The notes under the pieces were generated by a model. That model made no database searches and was not told where the DNA came from. It saw nothing but the letters and a program-made list of their open reading frames with translations. The translations under genes were made by a program, and so were the position numbers. DNA of 64,000 bases from the NCBI GenBank assembly GCA_014801585.1, contig JAAVDX010000032.1:1-64000 (forward strand). The letters run 5' to 3'. How positions within the stretch are numbered: the first letter of the stretch is position 1; each line of letters begins with the position of its first letter. Source of the stretch: Bacteroides sp. (GTDB taxonomy: Bacteria > Bacteroidota > Bacteroidia > Bacteroidales > Muribaculaceae). Positions 33,618 to 43,001 of this stretch are shown one piece after another.

Positions 33618-35549
33618 ATGAGCATGTTGCGTCATGATCCCCGCAGGGTGGCGGCAGGATTGCTGATGATTATCCTTCTTGCGATGGCAGGAATTGTGCG
33701 CGAGGCATCGGCTCAGTCGAAAGCCTCTCAGCCTGCCAAGCCTAAAGATGAGTATCATCGTCCGGAACCGAAGAAGCCCCTCACTCCGCAGATACCCTCG
33801 ACTCCGCGACAGAACCCGAACAAGGTGTTTCTGGAACGTGCGGATTCGATGATAAAGATACCGGTAGATTTCCGCGACCGGCAGATCGTCACGGGTAATG
33901 TGCAGTTTCGACAGATGGGGATGTGGATGTACTGCGATTCAGCCTATTACTATCCGGAGGAGAACTCTCTGGATGCGTTCGGACATGTACGCATGGAGCA
34001 GGGAGACACGCTTTTCGTATTCGCGGACAAACTGTTTTACGACGGCACCACGCGTTTCGCTCAGCTTCGCAACGGGCCGAGCCGACAGAAGGTGGAACTC
34101 CGCGACCGCAACGCGACGCTGACCACCGACAGTCTTGACTACAGTCTGATTCAGGAGCGGGGCTGGTATATGAAAGGGGGCGTGCTTAAGAATGAGGGGA
34201 ACACCTTGACGTCGATTCGCGGCTATTATTCTCCGGCTACGAAAGAGGCGGAATTTTATGAAGACGTCGTGCTGACGGGGGATGATTTCCATCTTTATTC
34301 AGACACGCTTTACTATAACACGGCATCACGAATCGCTCAGATCGTGAGTCCGACACGCATCGTAACTTCCGAGGATGAGATTCTGACGTCGGATGGCAAT
34401 TATAATACTCAGACCGGTATCGCCGAACTCCTTTCGAGGTCGACGATTCTGCATACGGATTCGCTGAATCGCACGACTACTCTGGAGGGGGATTCGATTG
34501 TGCATGATCCGGTGAGGCATATCAGCGAGGCGTTCAGATTCCGCGACCGACTGAAGCGCGGCCGACCGATGGTCATCACCGACACGGCGCGTAAGGCTAT
34601 CCTCATCGGAGGCTACGGCTATTATAATGATCTTACACGCGAAGCTTTGGCTACGGAGTATCCTCTGATGATGGAGTATTCCCGAGGAGATACTCTCTTC
34701 TTGAGAGCCGACACGATTCTGACCCGACTTCTCCCCTATCCGCCGAAGAAAGATAGCATAGCGGAGGATTCACTTGCATCCGGCCCGGACTCAATCGGAA
34801 AGGTTATCGCGCAGATCCCTCAGCACTCGCAGAGCTCGCGTAACACTCAGAACGATCAAAACACCCGGCCTTCGCAGACTCAGCAGGATTCGACGTGGCA
34901 TTTTGCGATGGCGTATCCGAGGGCCCGATTCTTCCGCACGGATGTGCAGGGAGTGGCCGATACGATTGTCTTTACGGAGCTGGATTCGATAATCCGGATG
35001 AAGAGGTTGCCTGTGGCCTGGAATGAGGAGCGGCAGGTGAGCGGAGATTCAATCATTATCCATCTTAATGACTCTACGGCCGATTGGGCGCGTATCCCGG
35101 GACATGCCCGGATGATGGAACACGTGGAGGAGGATTATTATGATCAGCTTCATTCGGATATGATGCGGATGTGGTTTGAGGACGGGGCTTTGAAACGCCT
35201 GGAGGCGGAAGGGAGCGTGGAATCCATCATGCTTCCGGAGGAGTCGGATTCTACCTATAACCGGCTGGTATACGCCGAGAGTTCGTATCTGACGATCGAT
35301 ATGGACGGGAATAATCTGAAGCGGCTGAAGATGTGGCCGGAGGTCACAGGGAATGTCACTCCGCTCTTCCTCGTGAAGAAGAGTCAGAAACTTCTTCCGG
35401 GAGCCCGCTGGCTGGATGCCATCCGACCCCGTCGGGAATGGTATGGTGGCAGAGTTCGCTGGGCCGATGACCTGGGCGAATTACCTCCGGAACTTGAAAA
35501 TTATTTTAATTCTTCAAGTTCGGATGGTAATTCGCCAAGTAATAAGTAA
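33618..35549 (+). CDS. OstA-like (LptA/LptD-N) envelope protein
   Basis: A 643-residue exported protein with an N-terminal signal segment (LLMIILLAMAGIVREASA) and OstA-like beta-jellyroll repeats from residue ~70 to ~270: VTGNVQFRQMGMWMYCDSAYYY, LDAFGHVRMEQGDTLF, YYSPATKEAEFYEDVVL, LYSDTLYYNTASRIAQI. OstA folds carry lipopolysaccharide across the periplasm. The Bacteroidota version is larger than E. coli LptA. Residues ~375-420 form a low-complexity Ser/Gln linker. The last residues (SPSNK) are encoded by the AAGTAATAAGTAA repeat, so the native end has been reset by it. Follows surA by 16 bp. Confidence 0.82.
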   Translation: MSMLRHDPRRVAAGLLMIILLAMAGIVREASAQSKASQPAKPKDEYHRPEPKKPLTPQIPSTPRQNPNKVFLERADSMIKIPVDFRDRQIVTGNVQFRQMGMWMYCDSAYYYPEENSLDAFGHVRMEQGDTLFVFADKLFYDGTTRFAQLRNGPSRQKVELRDRNATLTTDSLDYSLIQERGWYMKGGVLKNEGNTLTSIRGYYSPATKEAEFYEDVVLTGDDFHLYSDTLYYNTASRIAQIVSPTRIVTSEDEILTSDGNYNTQTGIAELLSRSTILHTDSLNRTTTLEGDSIVHDPVRHISEAFRFRDRLKRGRPMVITDTARKAILIGGYGYYNDLTREALATEYPLMMEYSRGDTLFLRADTILTRLLPYPPKKDSIAEDSLASGPDSIGKVIAQIPQHSQSSRNTQNDQNTRPSQTQQDSTWHFAMAYPRARFFRTDVQGVADTIVFTELDSIIRMKRLPVAWNEERQVSGDSIIIHLNDSTADWARIPGHARMMEHVEEDYYDQLHSDMMRMWFEDGALKRLEAEGSVESIMLPEESDSTYNRLVYAESSYLTIDMDGNNLKRLKMWPEVTGNVTPLFLVKKSQKLLPGARWLDAIRPRREWYGGRVRWADDLGELPPELENYFNSSSSDGNSPSNK

Positions 35550-35591
35550 TGGCTTCGCAAGTAATAAGTAATAAGGATTAAGTAATAAGTC
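35536..35591. repeat. AAGTAAT heptamer repeat overlapping the end of the OstA-like gene
   Basis: AAGTAATAAGTAAT, GGCTTCGC, AAGTAATAAGTAATAAGG. The first unit encodes the last codons and stop (TAA) of the upstream gene. Just after it, TATTTAGTATG occurs twice, in the mutL ribosome-binding region. Confidence 0.75.
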
Positions 35592-35622
35592 TAGGGGAAT
35601 AAGTATTTAGTATGTATTTAGT

Positions 35623-37557
35623 ATGAGCGACGTTATCCGACTTCTTCCTGATTCCGTGGCTAATCAGATTGCTGCGGGGGAAGTGATCCAGCGTCCGGCT
35701 TCCGTAATTAAGGAACTCGTGGAGAATGCCGTCGACGCGGGAGCTACTGATATACGCATTTATCTTAAGGATGCCGGCAGGACTCTGATTCAGGTGGTCG
35801 ACAACGGTTGCGGAATGTCGACCGTAGATGCGCGTATGGCTTTCGAACGCCATGCCACTTCGAAGATTACGCGGGCGGATGATCTTTTTCGTCTGCATAC
35901 GATGGGCTTCCGGGGAGAGGCCCTACCTTCGATATGCGCTATCTCGCAGGTAGAGGTAAAGACCCGTACGGAGGATTCGGAGATGGGCACGCAGTTGGTC
36001 ATCAACGGTTCGAAGGTGGAGAGTCAGACACCTTGCATATGCGATAAGGGGACTTCGATAAGTGTGCGCAATATTTTCTTCAACGTCCCGGCGCGACGGA
36101 AATTTCTGAAGAGCGACAATGTGGAATTGTCGAACGTGATGCGCGAATTCGAGCGACTGGCACTCGTCAATAATAATATCCGGCTTTCAATTGATACGGG
36201 CAACCGGAAGCTTGATCTTCGGTCGGCTTCGCTTCATCAGCGTATCCATGATATCTGGAAGAATAATCTGAAGATGGAGCTGCTGCCGGTGGAGGTAGAC
36301 ACGCAGTTGGTGAAGATTCACGGTTATGTCTCGCGCCCGGAATATGCGCGGCGGCGGAATGCCCTGCAGTTTCTGATAGTCAACGGGCGCAACATGCGTC
36401 ATCCTTATTTTCATAAGGCTATCATGAGTTGTTTTGAGGGACTGATATCCTCTGACACGCAACCTTGCTATTTTCTTAAATTTGAGGTGGATCCTTCGAC
36501 AATCGACGTCAATATCCATCCGACTAAGAATGAGATAAAATTTGAATATGAGGCTGAGATATGGCCTCTTATCGTAGCCGGGGTTAAGGCTTCGCTGGGG
36601 AAGAATGCGGCCGTCCCTTCGATAGATTTCACTGCGGATGCTCTTCCGGCGGCTCCACAGCTTGCCGATCAGCTCCCGACTCGGCCTACTATGGAACTAC
36701 CTCCGGATTACAATCCTTTCGATTCATATCGGGAGACGGAGGGCTTTGATGTGAACACGTCGCGCGGCCCGGCATCGCCGAGGGGAGGCTTTTCCGGCGG
36801 GGGCGGATACTCCCCTTCCCATACTTCGGGAAGAGGGCCGGAGAGAAGCAACCTTCGCAATTGGGAGCAGTTGTATTCGCAGTTTGTAGGAGACCGGCGC
36901 GCGCTGGCCGAAGCTGAGAAAGATGACTTTCCGGCTGAGCTGACGGCTTCGTTGCCCGGGATGGAGCAGGAAGGGAATGTCGGGAATCTCTGTATGCAGT
37001 TTGCTCTGAAATACATTATCACTTCCACTCGGGAGGGGATTGTGATAATCGATCAGCATCGCGCTCATCTGAAGATTCTTTTCGAACGCATAATGGCCAA
37101 GGTGTCGGCGGGAACGGGGGTGTCGCAGAGGGTTATGTTTGCCGATACGATCAATCTGGAGCCTACACTTCAGTCGGCTCTTTCAGAGGTTGAGCCGGAA
37201 CTGCGCCGAATCGGTTTTGAGCTTGAATATGATGAGGGTGAGCAATGGAAGATAACTGCTGTGCCTGCAGATCTGCGCGGCGACGCCCGGGATATCATTT
37301 TGCGTATTCTCGACAGTGTGAGTGAAGATTCCGCTAATTACGGCAGCGATCAGCGCCCCGTGGAGAGTATGCTTGAGAGGGTGGCTCTGCTTATGGCCCG
37401 CGGGGAGGCAATCACTCGTGGTCGCCGACTGACGAATGAGGAGATGGAGACGCTTATAAGCGAACTTTTCGCCCTCCCCGACCCTGCATATACCCCGGCC
37501 GGGAATAAAATCTATACTACTCTTGATGAGCAGGCCATTTTCCGGCTGCTCAACTAA
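35623..37557 (+). CDS. mutL: DNA mismatch repair protein MutL
   Basis: A 644-residue mismatch-repair mediator. The GHKL ATPase head is complete: ELVENAVDAGATDI, DNGCGM, GFRGEALPSI and the GTSISVRNIFFNVPARRKFL block, then the transducer with NVHPTK-like DVNIHPTKNEIKF. A low-complexity linker spans ~365-430. The C-terminal dimer domain has DQHRAHLKILFE near residue 477, where nicking MutLs have DQHA-x2-E-x4-E, and lacks the late metal motif, so this copy looks endonuclease-deficient. It starts after the heptamer repeat and ends before a 20-bp hairpin. Confidence 0.95.
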   Translation: MSDVIRLLPDSVANQIAAGEVIQRPASVIKELVENAVDAGATDIRIYLKDAGRTLIQVVDNGCGMSTVDARMAFERHATSKITRADDLFRLHTMGFRGEALPSICAISQVEVKTRTEDSEMGTQLVINGSKVESQTPCICDKGTSISVRNIFFNVPARRKFLKSDNVELSNVMREFERLALVNNNIRLSIDTGNRKLDLRSASLHQRIHDIWKNNLKMELLPVEVDTQLVKIHGYVSRPEYARRRNALQFLIVNGRNMRHPYFHKAIMSCFEGLISSDTQPCYFLKFEVDPSTIDVNIHPTKNEIKFEYEAEIWPLIVAGVKASLGKNAAVPSIDFTADALPAAPQLADQLPTRPTMELPPDYNPFDSYRETEGFDVNTSRGPASPRGGFSGGGGYSPSHTSGRGPERSNLRNWEQLYSQFVGDRRALAEAEKDDFPAELTASLPGMEQEGNVGNLCMQFALKYIITSTREGIVIIDQHRAHLKILFERIMAKVSAGTGVSQRVMFADTINLEPTLQSALSEVEPELRRIGFELEYDEGEQWKITAVPADLRGDARDIILRILDSVSEDSANYGSDQRPVESMLERVALLMARGEAITRGRRLTNEEMETLISELFALPDPAYTPAGNKIYTTLDEQAIFRLLN

Positions 37558-37621
37558 AACTCCCCTCACTTCATTCTTGTAAGTCGGAGTATAATCCGAT
37601 GACATCCTATTTTAATATTTT

Positions 37622-37674
37622 AATATCATAACCCCGCTTCTATAGAAAAGCTTTAGAAGCGGGGTTATGATATT
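37622..37674 (+). terminator. Long hairpin after mutL
   Basis: A perfect 20-bp stem (AATATCATAACCCCGCTTCT / complement) with a 13-base loop, ending 65-120 bp after the mutL stop. The downstream flank is not T-rich. Confidence 0.7.
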
Positions 37675-37759
37675 TGGATGAACAGAGTTGAGTTGCACAT
37701 TGTTATAATATTGCAACAGAGATAAAAATTTATTAATAAATCTTATAAAATTTAATGCT

Positions 37760-38326
37760 ATGTTACGCAGTAAAATTCTAGCGGGGATTACCCGCTATTG
37801 GTGGCTTCCGCTGGTGACGGGGCTACTTTGTGTAGGATTAGGACTTTGGGCCATTTTCAGTCCGTCAACTTCACTTCCCATTATGGCGATGGCTTTTGCT
37901 ATCGGATTGCTTGTGCTCGGAGCTTTTGATGCTGTTTGGGGTATCTCGACGGCCAAGCACAACCCGGGCTGGGGATGGGATATATGTTTTGCAATTATCG
38001 ATATCGTAGCTGGAATCTGGATGCTTACCCTCTCTCCGGCTCAGATGACTCTGGCTTTCCTTTATATCATCGGAATCTGGCTGATATTTGCGGCTTTTAA
38101 CGGTATGGGGCAGATTTTTTCGGTCTCTATGTTTAATCCGGTGGCTTCGATATTGGCAGGGATTCTGCTTGTGTTTACTCTTTTCCTCGGATTCTGGCTT
38201 ATCTTTAATCCGATCGGCCTAAGCGTGACGGCTTGGATTTGGCTGGGTATCGGGCTGGTATGCTATGGGGCTTATCGTATAGCTGTGGCTTGCCGTATCA
38301 AGCAGCTCCATAACAGGCTTAATTAA
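37760..38326 (+). CDS. HdeD family (DUF308) membrane protein
   Basis: A 188-residue protein of six hydrophobic helices in three pairs, the layout of HdeD/DUF308 proteins: WWLPLVTGLLCVGLGLWAIFSP in helix 1 and GIWLIFAAFNGMGQI in the middle. Some HdeD proteins are tied to acid stress; here the role is unknown. Single gene, flanked by the mutL hairpin upstream and a strong terminator downstream. Confidence 0.82.
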   Translation: MLRSKILAGITRYWWLPLVTGLLCVGLGLWAIFSPSTSLPIMAMAFAIGLLVLGAFDAVWGISTAKHNPGWGWDICFAIIDIVAGIWMLTLSPAQMTLAFLYIIGIWLIFAAFNGMGQIFSVSMFNPVASILAGILLVFTLFLGFWLIFNPIGLSVTAWIWLGIGLVCYGAYRIAVACRIKQLHNRLN

Positions 38327-38362
38327 TCTTTGCAAATATGCCGGATGACGGTAATTTATAGT

Positions 38363-38401
38363 AAAAAGGAGGATATGTCACAGTGACATATCCTCCTTTT
38401 T
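38363..38401. terminator. Strong bidirectional terminator
   Basis: A stem of about 19 bp, AAAAAGGAGGATATGTCAC with its complement, flanked by A- and T-runs. It serves the HdeD-like gene (+) and the convergent PpiC gene (-). Confidence 0.9.
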
Positions 38402-38457
38402 TGTTGTAGGGATCTTTGGTCAAAGGGGCTTTGCAAAGCCTTATTGCCGACGGGAGT

Positions 38458-40380
38458 TTATTTTACGGAGTTGAGAACCTTACGGTTGATTTCTACGGGA
38501 TATTTCTTGCGTAGGGCTGCGATCCATTCCTCTTCGAGGGCCTCCTGATAGTCGCCCGTCACCTGTCCTTTTACGTCGTCGACCTCTTCCGGGGCGTTGA
38601 GAATACGACCGTCGAGGATGAAGCAAGTGGTATAATTAGAATTGGAGGGTGTCGGGTCGCCTTCGCCAAACATGAGAGCGTCGACGAGCGCGTTCTGACC
38701 TTTTGCCATAAGGATACGGTCGACAGTGGCCTCTCCTTTATATTCTTTCTTCAGACGGCTTACAGCCTCTGCCTTCGGGAGCTCTGCGTAGCGGGCGGCT
38801 ATGGCCTGAGCTATAGAGTCGTTCTTTGCCTGAACGAGGACGCCTTTTGCTCGCGGTTCGATCCATTTGTAATCGTCGCGATGGGTTTGGAAGAATTGAT
38901 CAAGCCCCTCTTTGTCTTGTCCGGCACGGTTCCAGACGTTCTTCACGCTGGTCTCGTAAAGCAGCGAACCGTTGCGATACTCATGGAGGAGATTGCGATA
39001 TTCGGGCTGGTTGGCTTCGAGCCAGTCCTCTTCAGTCTCTATAAGGTTGCGATAGAGATATGCGTCGAGAGCTTCGTTGATATATTGGAGGGCGAGAGAC
39101 TTATCGGGCTGGATAGCATCGCGCAGACCGGATTTGAAGTCTTTTACGCTATAGGGCTTCTTCTGAATGGTAAGGAGAGTTTCGGAGTCGATAGCCGCCG
39201 GGGCGTAGAATGCGGAGTCAAGACCGTTCTGCCCGATGTAAGACTTGATAGCCTCGGTAGCCTTCTTGTTGAAGACTGCCTTGTGCTTCTTCGAAAGACG
39301 CTCGATCTGATTGTCGCGAACGAGGGCGTAACGATCATCCTGAGGATTCTGGATGCGGTTGAGCTCGGTAGGCTTCATCTCAGCCAGAGAGGGAGCACCC
39401 TTCTGGTCGTACTTGTAAATAAGATGCCAGCCAAACTGAGTCTGGAAGGGTTCGCTGAGGCTCTGATTGGGGAGCGTGAAAGCTACTTCCTCAAATTCGG
39501 GCACCATCTGTCCGGCTCCAAACCAGGGAAGCATGCCGCCTTGTCGCGCCGATCCGGGGTCGTTGCTGAAATCGCGGGCCAATTGCTCAAACTTGGAGGG
39601 GTCGGCCTTTGCCACGGCATAGATGCTGTCGATACGTGCCTTGTTGGCAGCCATTGTCTCGGGATTGCCATCCTGGGGATTCATCAGGAGAATATGGGCC
39701 ACTCTGACCTGTCCCATCGCAGGACGGCGATCGGTCACTTTGATTATATGATAGCCCATACGGGTCTCTGTGATGTCGGAGACTTCTCCGGGCTGCATCG
39801 AGAATGCTACTTTCTCGAAAGAATAGGGATAGCGTCCGGCTACCATGTAGCCCAGATCGCCACCGCGCTGCGAAGTGCCGCGGTCTTCGGAATATTGCTT
39901 TGCGAGCTCGGCGAAGTCGGCTCCGCCCTTAATCTCCCGTAGAAGAGAGTCGAGTCGGGCTTTGCTCATGACATCTTCTTCGGGCTTGCCATGCTTGAAG
40001 ATCATGATGTGACTGGCCTTCACCTCTTCTCGCGCACGATCGCAGGCTTCCTGCACAAGACGATTCAGAAAGACTGAGTCGGCAAGATAGGGAGCAGCCA
40101 GATCATGACGATACTGGGCCATTTCCTGACGGAAGGAGGCTGTAGTGTCAACGCCTGAATCAATCGCGTCGGCTACTTTCAGACGATAGTTGACAAACAT
40201 CTCTACATATTCATCCAATGGCTGGGGCGCCACCTGCTGCTGAGAATTCTTGTGGTAAAGATATTCAAATTCCGATTTGGGCACGTCAACTCCGTTGACT
40301 TTCATAATCACCGGATCTTTGGCAGCCCATGCCAAGGCACAAAAGCCAAGTCCTGCTCCGAGCAGAATTTTTGTTTTCAT
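38458..40380 (-). CDS. Periplasmic peptidyl-prolyl isomerase with two parvulin domains
   Basis: A 640-residue exported chaperone. After a signal peptide (residues 1-20) comes a SurA/PpiD-like helical region, then two consecutive parvulin domains: residues ~118-222 (VKASHIMIFKHGKP, GGDLGYMVAGRYPYSFE, MGYHIIKVTD) and ~225-330 (VRVAHILLMNP, GGMLPWFGAGQMVPEFE, FGWHLIYKYD). The C-terminal ~300 residues are helical and family-specific. It is a second SurA-like foldase, distinct from the operon at 31-33.6 kb. Likely substrates are outer-membrane proteins. Monocistronic. Confidence 0.88.
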   Translation of the reverse strand: MKTKILLGAGLGFCALAWAAKDPVIMKVNGVDVPKSEFEYLYHKNSQQQVAPQPLDEYVEMFVNYRLKVADAIDSGVDTTASFRQEMAQYRHDLAAPYLADSVFLNRLVQEACDRAREEVKASHIMIFKHGKPEEDVMSKARLDSLLREIKGGADFAELAKQYSEDRGTSQRGGDLGYMVAGRYPYSFEKVAFSMQPGEVSDITETRMGYHIIKVTDRRPAMGQVRVAHILLMNPQDGNPETMAANKARIDSIYAVAKADPSKFEQLARDFSNDPGSARQGGMLPWFGAGQMVPEFEEVAFTLPNQSLSEPFQTQFGWHLIYKYDQKGAPSLAEMKPTELNRIQNPQDDRYALVRDNQIERLSKKHKAVFNKKATEAIKSYIGQNGLDSAFYAPAAIDSETLLTIQKKPYSVKDFKSGLRDAIQPDKSLALQYINEALDAYLYRNLIETEEDWLEANQPEYRNLLHEYRNGSLLYETSVKNVWNRAGQDKEGLDQFFQTHRDDYKWIEPRAKGVLVQAKNDSIAQAIAARYAELPKAEAVSRLKKEYKGEATVDRILMAKGQNALVDALMFGEGDPTPSNSNYTTCFILDGRILNAPEEVDDVKGQVTGDYQEALEEEWIAALRKKYPVEINRKVLNSVK

Positions 40381-40506
40381 CGAGTTAAGGATCTCTTAAA
40401 GATAAGTATTTTTTATTCTAATTATCTAACGCAGGGGGGATGAAAAAATTATATCCGCCCTGGCGGGAGCGGATATAATTGGTGAAAATCTTGAGAAATA
40501 GGCTTA

Positions 40507-42690
40507 TCAGCTGCTCCATGAGGAGAGGAATTTTATTCGCATCAGGCGGATTTCCTCTTCTGTATATTCGTCGCCGAGTTCTTGAATCGCACCTTCCAGA
40601 TCGTCTTCTTCGCTGCTTCGGAAGAAGTCGAGAATCTCATCCTGGCAGTCGGGTTCAAGAATTTCATCAATGTAATAGTCGATATTGATCTTCGTGCCCT
40701 CCTCGGCAATTGCTTCGAGTTCGCAGAGCAATTCCTCGAATTCGAGCCCTTTGCCGTCGGCGAGTTCTTCGAGATCAATCTTGCGGTCGACACCCTGAAT
40801 GAGGTAGATTTTGGTCTTGTTGCGGTCGGCGACCACCCTGACTTTTATATCCTCGGGGCGAACTATCTCGTTCTCTTCGACGTATCTGGCGATGACGTCG
40901 GCAAATTCCAGTCCGAACTTCTTGGCTTTTCCGGCTCCGACTCCGGAGAGATTGGAGAGTTCTTCAATCGTGACGGGATATGTGGTAGCCATGGATTCCA
41001 ATACCGGATCCTGCACCACTACATAGGGGGGCACTCCGATTCTGCGGGCAATCGTCTTGCGCACGCCTCTGAGAATGGCGAGGAGCACATCGTCGGAGGC
41101 CGAAGAGGCGTTATGCGGGCGCATGGGGTCGTAATACCCGTCGTCGAAATCTGAGGACTCCACAATCTTAAACGACCCGTTGGGAATCTTGAGGAAGGCA
41201 TCTCCGAGGGTTGTAACACGCAGGAAACTGTAGTTGTCCATGTCGTGGCTGATATAGCCGGCGATTACGGCCTGCTGAAGCAGGGCATTGACGAATTTAT
41301 CTTCAAGGTCGGCGAAAATGCCGTAGTTCTCATGCTTTTCATGTCCGGGCACCCGCAAATCCTCACGCAGATTGCCTCCAAGGAATCCGATAATGTAATC
41401 GCCCTTGAATTGCTCTCCCATCTCTTTGACGGCCTTGAGGAGAATGGTGAGTTCGCGGCCGGCTTCGATTTTCGTCTTCGGATTGCGACAGTTGTCGCAT
41501 TGTCCGCAGTTGTCTGCTTCATAGCCTTCTCCGAAATAATTCATCAGAATCTTTCGACGGCATACGGATGATTCGGCATAATGAGCGGTCTCGGCGAGCA
41601 GCTGTCGTGCAATTTCCTGCTCTGAAGGGGTCTTGCCCTGCATGAGTTTTTCGAGTTTCTGAAGGTCTTTGTGGGAATAGAAAGCGATGCAGACTCCCTC
41701 TCCCCCATCTCGACCTCCGCGGCCGGTCTCCTGATAATAACCTTCGAGACTTTTTGGGATATCGTAGTGGATGACGTAGCGCACGTCGGGTTTGTCGATT
41801 CCCATTCCGAAGGCAATCGTAGCCACGATTACATCGACCTCCTCCATAAGGAAGTCGTCTTGATGGGCGGCGCGAGTGGCGGGGTCCATTCCGGCATGGT
41901 AAGGGTGAGCCTTGATGCCGTTGAGGCGCAGGATCTCCGCTACGTCTTCCACCTTCTTTCTCGACAGGCAGTAGACGATGCCTGACTTTCCGGGGTGGCT
42001 CTTGATATATCGGATCACCTCTTTGTCGACATCTTTTGTCTTCGGGCGTACTTCGTAATATAGGTTGGGACGGTTGAAGCTTGATTTGAACACCTTGGCA
42101 TCCATCATGCCGAGATTTTTCTGAATGTCGTGCTGCACTTTGGGGGTGGCGGTAGCAGTGAGGGCGATGATGGGCCGGCGGCAGACTTTATCCACGATCG
42201 CGCGTATACGGCGGTATTCTGGGCGGAAATCGTGGCCCCATTCGGAGATGCAATGCGCTTCATCAATAGCGTAGAAACTGATATTGATGCTTTTCAGAAA
42301 TGCTATGTTGGAGGCTTTTGTGAGGGATTCGGGAGCTACGTAGAGAAGCTTGGTCTTCCCTTCTGTCACGTCGGCCTTTACTTGCTCTGCTGCGGCCTTT
42401 CCGAGAGATGAATTCAGGAAATGGGCAATGCTGTTATCTTCGCTGTAACCTCGAATGGCGTCTACCTGATTCTTCATCAGGGCGATAAGCGGGGAGATTA
42501 CTATGGCAGTGCCTTCCGACATCAGAGCCGGGAGCTGGTAGCACAGCGATTTGCCTCCGCCCGTAGGCATGAGCACGAAGAGATCTTCTCCGTCGAGGAG
42601 CGAAGATATAATCTGCTGTTGATTGCCTTTGAAGTTATCGAATCCGAAATGCTCCTTGAGAGCCGCGCGGATTGCAGCGTCGTCTGCCAT
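40507..42690 (-). CDS. recQ: ATP-dependent DNA helicase RecQ
   Basis: A 727-residue 3'-5' helicase. Seen in order: Walker A MPTGGGKSLCYQ near residue 40; DEAHCISEWGHDFRPEY near 140; motif V/VI with GMGIDKPDVR and YYQETGRGGRDG; the RQC zinc site CRRKILMNYFGE...CGQCDNC near 378-405; and an HRDC domain near 530-600 (YVVVQDPVLESMATTYP). The acidic C-terminal tail beyond 640 is longer than in E. coli RecQ. A TAACTTTG box at 42729-42722 lies about 30 bp upstream of the ATG. Role: recombination and fork repair. Confidence 0.95.
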   Translation of the reverse strand: MADDAAIRAALKEHFGFDNFKGNQQQIISSLLDGEDLFVLMPTGGGKSLCYQLPALMSEGTAIVISPLIALMKNQVDAIRGYSEDNSIAHFLNSSLGKAAAEQVKADVTEGKTKLLYVAPESLTKASNIAFLKSINISFYAIDEAHCISEWGHDFRPEYRRIRAIVDKVCRRPIIALTATATPKVQHDIQKNLGMMDAKVFKSSFNRPNLYYEVRPKTKDVDKEVIRYIKSHPGKSGIVYCLSRKKVEDVAEILRLNGIKAHPYHAGMDPATRAAHQDDFLMEEVDVIVATIAFGMGIDKPDVRYVIHYDIPKSLEGYYQETGRGGRDGGEGVCIAFYSHKDLQKLEKLMQGKTPSEQEIARQLLAETAHYAESSVCRRKILMNYFGEGYEADNCGQCDNCRNPKTKIEAGRELTILLKAVKEMGEQFKGDYIIGFLGGNLREDLRVPGHEKHENYGIFADLEDKFVNALLQQAVIAGYISHDMDNYSFLRVTTLGDAFLKIPNGSFKIVESSDFDDGYYDPMRPHNASSASDDVLLAILRGVRKTIARRIGVPPYVVVQDPVLESMATTYPVTIEELSNLSGVGAGKAKKFGLEFADVIARYVEENEIVRPEDIKVRVVADRNKTKIYLIQGVDRKIDLEELADGKGLEFEELLCELEAIAEEGTKINIDYYIDEILEPDCQDEILDFFRSSEEDDLEGAIQELGDEYTEEEIRLMRIKFLSSWSS

Positions 42691-42843
42691 GATATTGGTG
42701 TTTGAGTTAACTTGTGATATTCAAAGTTAATCATTTTTTTTGAGATTTCATAATTTTGACAACGAAAAATTTGCTATTCTGTCGGATTTTCTTATAAAAT
42801 ATTCGTTTGTCTTTTTTCCTCCCATACTACTCTGAAATCGCGA

Positions 42844-42935
42844 CAAATGTAGGGACGTGCCTTTGGGCACGTGCTTATGCGGACCGAGTCGGCCCTAAAA
42901 CATTTGCACGTACCGAAGGCACGTCCCTACATTTG
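42844..42935. repeat. REP/MITE-like palindromic element
   Basis: Ends form 20-bp perfect inverted repeats (CAAATGTAGGGACGTGCCTT and its complement at 42916-42935), with nested GGGCACGTGC / GCACGTACC inside and GACCGAGTCGGCCC at the centre. It is the main content of the 310-bp gap between recQ and clpX. No ORF inside it is supported. Confidence 0.75.
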
Positions 42936-43001
42936 CGGATATATCCATATCGCTACGTTTGCGGAAACATTTCCCTCCGCTTGCGATAATGCGTCCTGGC
43001 G

